From a bacterium (GTDB taxonomy: Bacteria; Patescibacteriota; Patescibacteriia; Patescibacteriales; GWC2-42-12), in assembly GCA_030655095.1 (NCBI GenBank), contig JAURWF010000003.1, forward strand, positions 1 to 14,200: a stretch of 14,200 nt of DNA. The letters run 5' to 3'. The notes below the pieces were generated by a model. That model was not told the origin of the DNA and ran no database searches. It saw only the letters and a program-made list of their open reading frames with translations. Below, piece by piece: positions 13,916-14,200 of this stretch. Both the position numbers and the translations under genes were made by a program. How positions within the stretch are numbered: the stretch's first letter is position 1; every line of letters begins with the position of its first letter.

Positions 13916-14200
13916 ATGAGATTTCCTTATTTAAAACAATCTATTTATTTTTGTTTAGCAGTGATTATCACATTAGGTATCTCTATCTCTACTCAAGCAC
14001 TTTTAGCTAATTGGATTAATCCTACTGCCATTCCACCAGATAATAATTTATCTAAGCCTATTAATGTAAGCGAAGTTACTCAGTTTAAATTGGGTAATTT
14101 AGGTGTGGGTGCTAATTTTATTCCTAATGAAAAATTTGAAGTGCGTGATGATACTGCTAGCACATCAAGAATAAGAATAACTGATCTTAATCAAAATTCA
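13916..14200 (+). CDS. Tandem paralogue of the preceding surface protein (5' part only)
   Basis: The reading frame opens at ATG 13916 and is still open at the window end (95 codons visible). It begins MRFPYLKQSIYFCLAVIITL, has a signal peptide ending near STQALLA, then NWINPTAIPPDNNLSKPINVSEVTQFKLGNLGVG and a segment identical to residues of the previous gene (FIPNEKFEVRDDTASTS and on to DLNQNS). It lies 18 bases after the stop of that gene and has no Shine-Dalgarno or promoter of its own, so it is probably cotranscribed. From 14079 onward its DNA is identical to 12549-12670, while the region before is diverged, which makes it a mosaic. The rest of the protein is outside the window, so it is unknown whether it has the same stalk and C-terminal domain. 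Confidence 0.85.
   Translation, partial: MRFPYLKQSIYFCLAVIITLGISISTQALLANWINPTAIPPDNNLSKPINVSEVTQFKLGNLGVGANFIPNEKFEVRDDTASTSRIRITDLNQNS
14079..14200 (+). repeat. 122-bp block identical to the upstream paralogue
   Basis: Partner of 12549-12670. The left boundary of identity is sharp; the right boundary is beyond the window. Confidence 0.95.

Overview
The window is a strongly A+T-rich stretch of bacterial chromosome with every recognisable gene on the + strand. Gene content points to a Candidate Phyla Radiation (Patescibacteria, probably Parcubacteria-like) organism: a 23S-rRNA-IVP-type four-helix-bundle gene inside the ATP synthase operon, a fused ADP-forming acetyl-CoA synthetase, an MntA/HepT pair, and surface proteins built of 'GWAW...GWISF' and 'GNVGIGTTSP' repeats typical of that group. 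This placement is inference from gene families; no rRNA or marker tree is available here. Translation uses the standard bacterial code. None of the 14 start codons has a visible Shine-Dalgarno sequence.

Region 1 (1-3470) is the 3' part of an F-type ATP synthase operon: atpG (gamma), an inserted four-helix-bundle gene, atpD (beta) and atpC (epsilon). Both intergenic gaps are occupied by inverted repeats made of the same 7-bp unit (GTATTTT). The first pair brackets the four-helix-bundle gene. The second pair is a perfect 34-bp inverted repeat with about 98 bp of non-coding DNA between its arms. The arrangement resembles the intervening sequences of 23S rRNA genes (complementary ends around an S23-type ORF), but placed in a protein-coding operon.

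Region 2 (3501-7062) holds a small coiled-coil protein, a complete MgtA-like magnesium P-type ATPase, and a cis-prenyltransferase (UppS) homologue that has lost its catalytic aspartate and several diphosphate-binding residues. Region 3 (7048-9274) has its own likely promoter, a heptamer array (AAACCTA) in the leader, and a 713-residue ADP-forming acyl-CoA synthetase. That reading frame carries three separate in-frame short-repeat insertions, including a perfect palindrome. Region 4 (9261-10201) is an extended -10 promoter followed by a two-gene MntA/HepT toxin-antitoxin cassette with its key motifs intact.

Region 5 (10237-14200) is a cell-surface cluster: a GWAW-repeat/fibronectin-III protein, a DUF916-like membrane-anchored protein, a dispersed 'TCATTGCGAG...GCAATCTC' repeat with an extended -10 promoter behind it, and two tandem paralogous exported proteins. 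The first paralogue is complete and has a long Pro-Thr stalk; the second runs off the window end. The paralogues are about 80% identical at DNA level over the signal-peptide region and then abruptly 100% identical for at least 122 bp, suggesting recent gene conversion or unequal recombination.

Read together, ATP synthase, the Mg2+ pump and ADP-forming acetyl-CoA synthetase fit a small fermentative cell that makes ATP at the substrate level while using the membrane ATPase to set or draw on the ion gradient. The last 4 kb is concerned with the cell surface. The most unusual signals are the IVS-like inverted-repeat elements in the atp operon, the degenerate UppS, the in-frame palindromic repeat in the synthetase, and the mosaic surface-protein pair.
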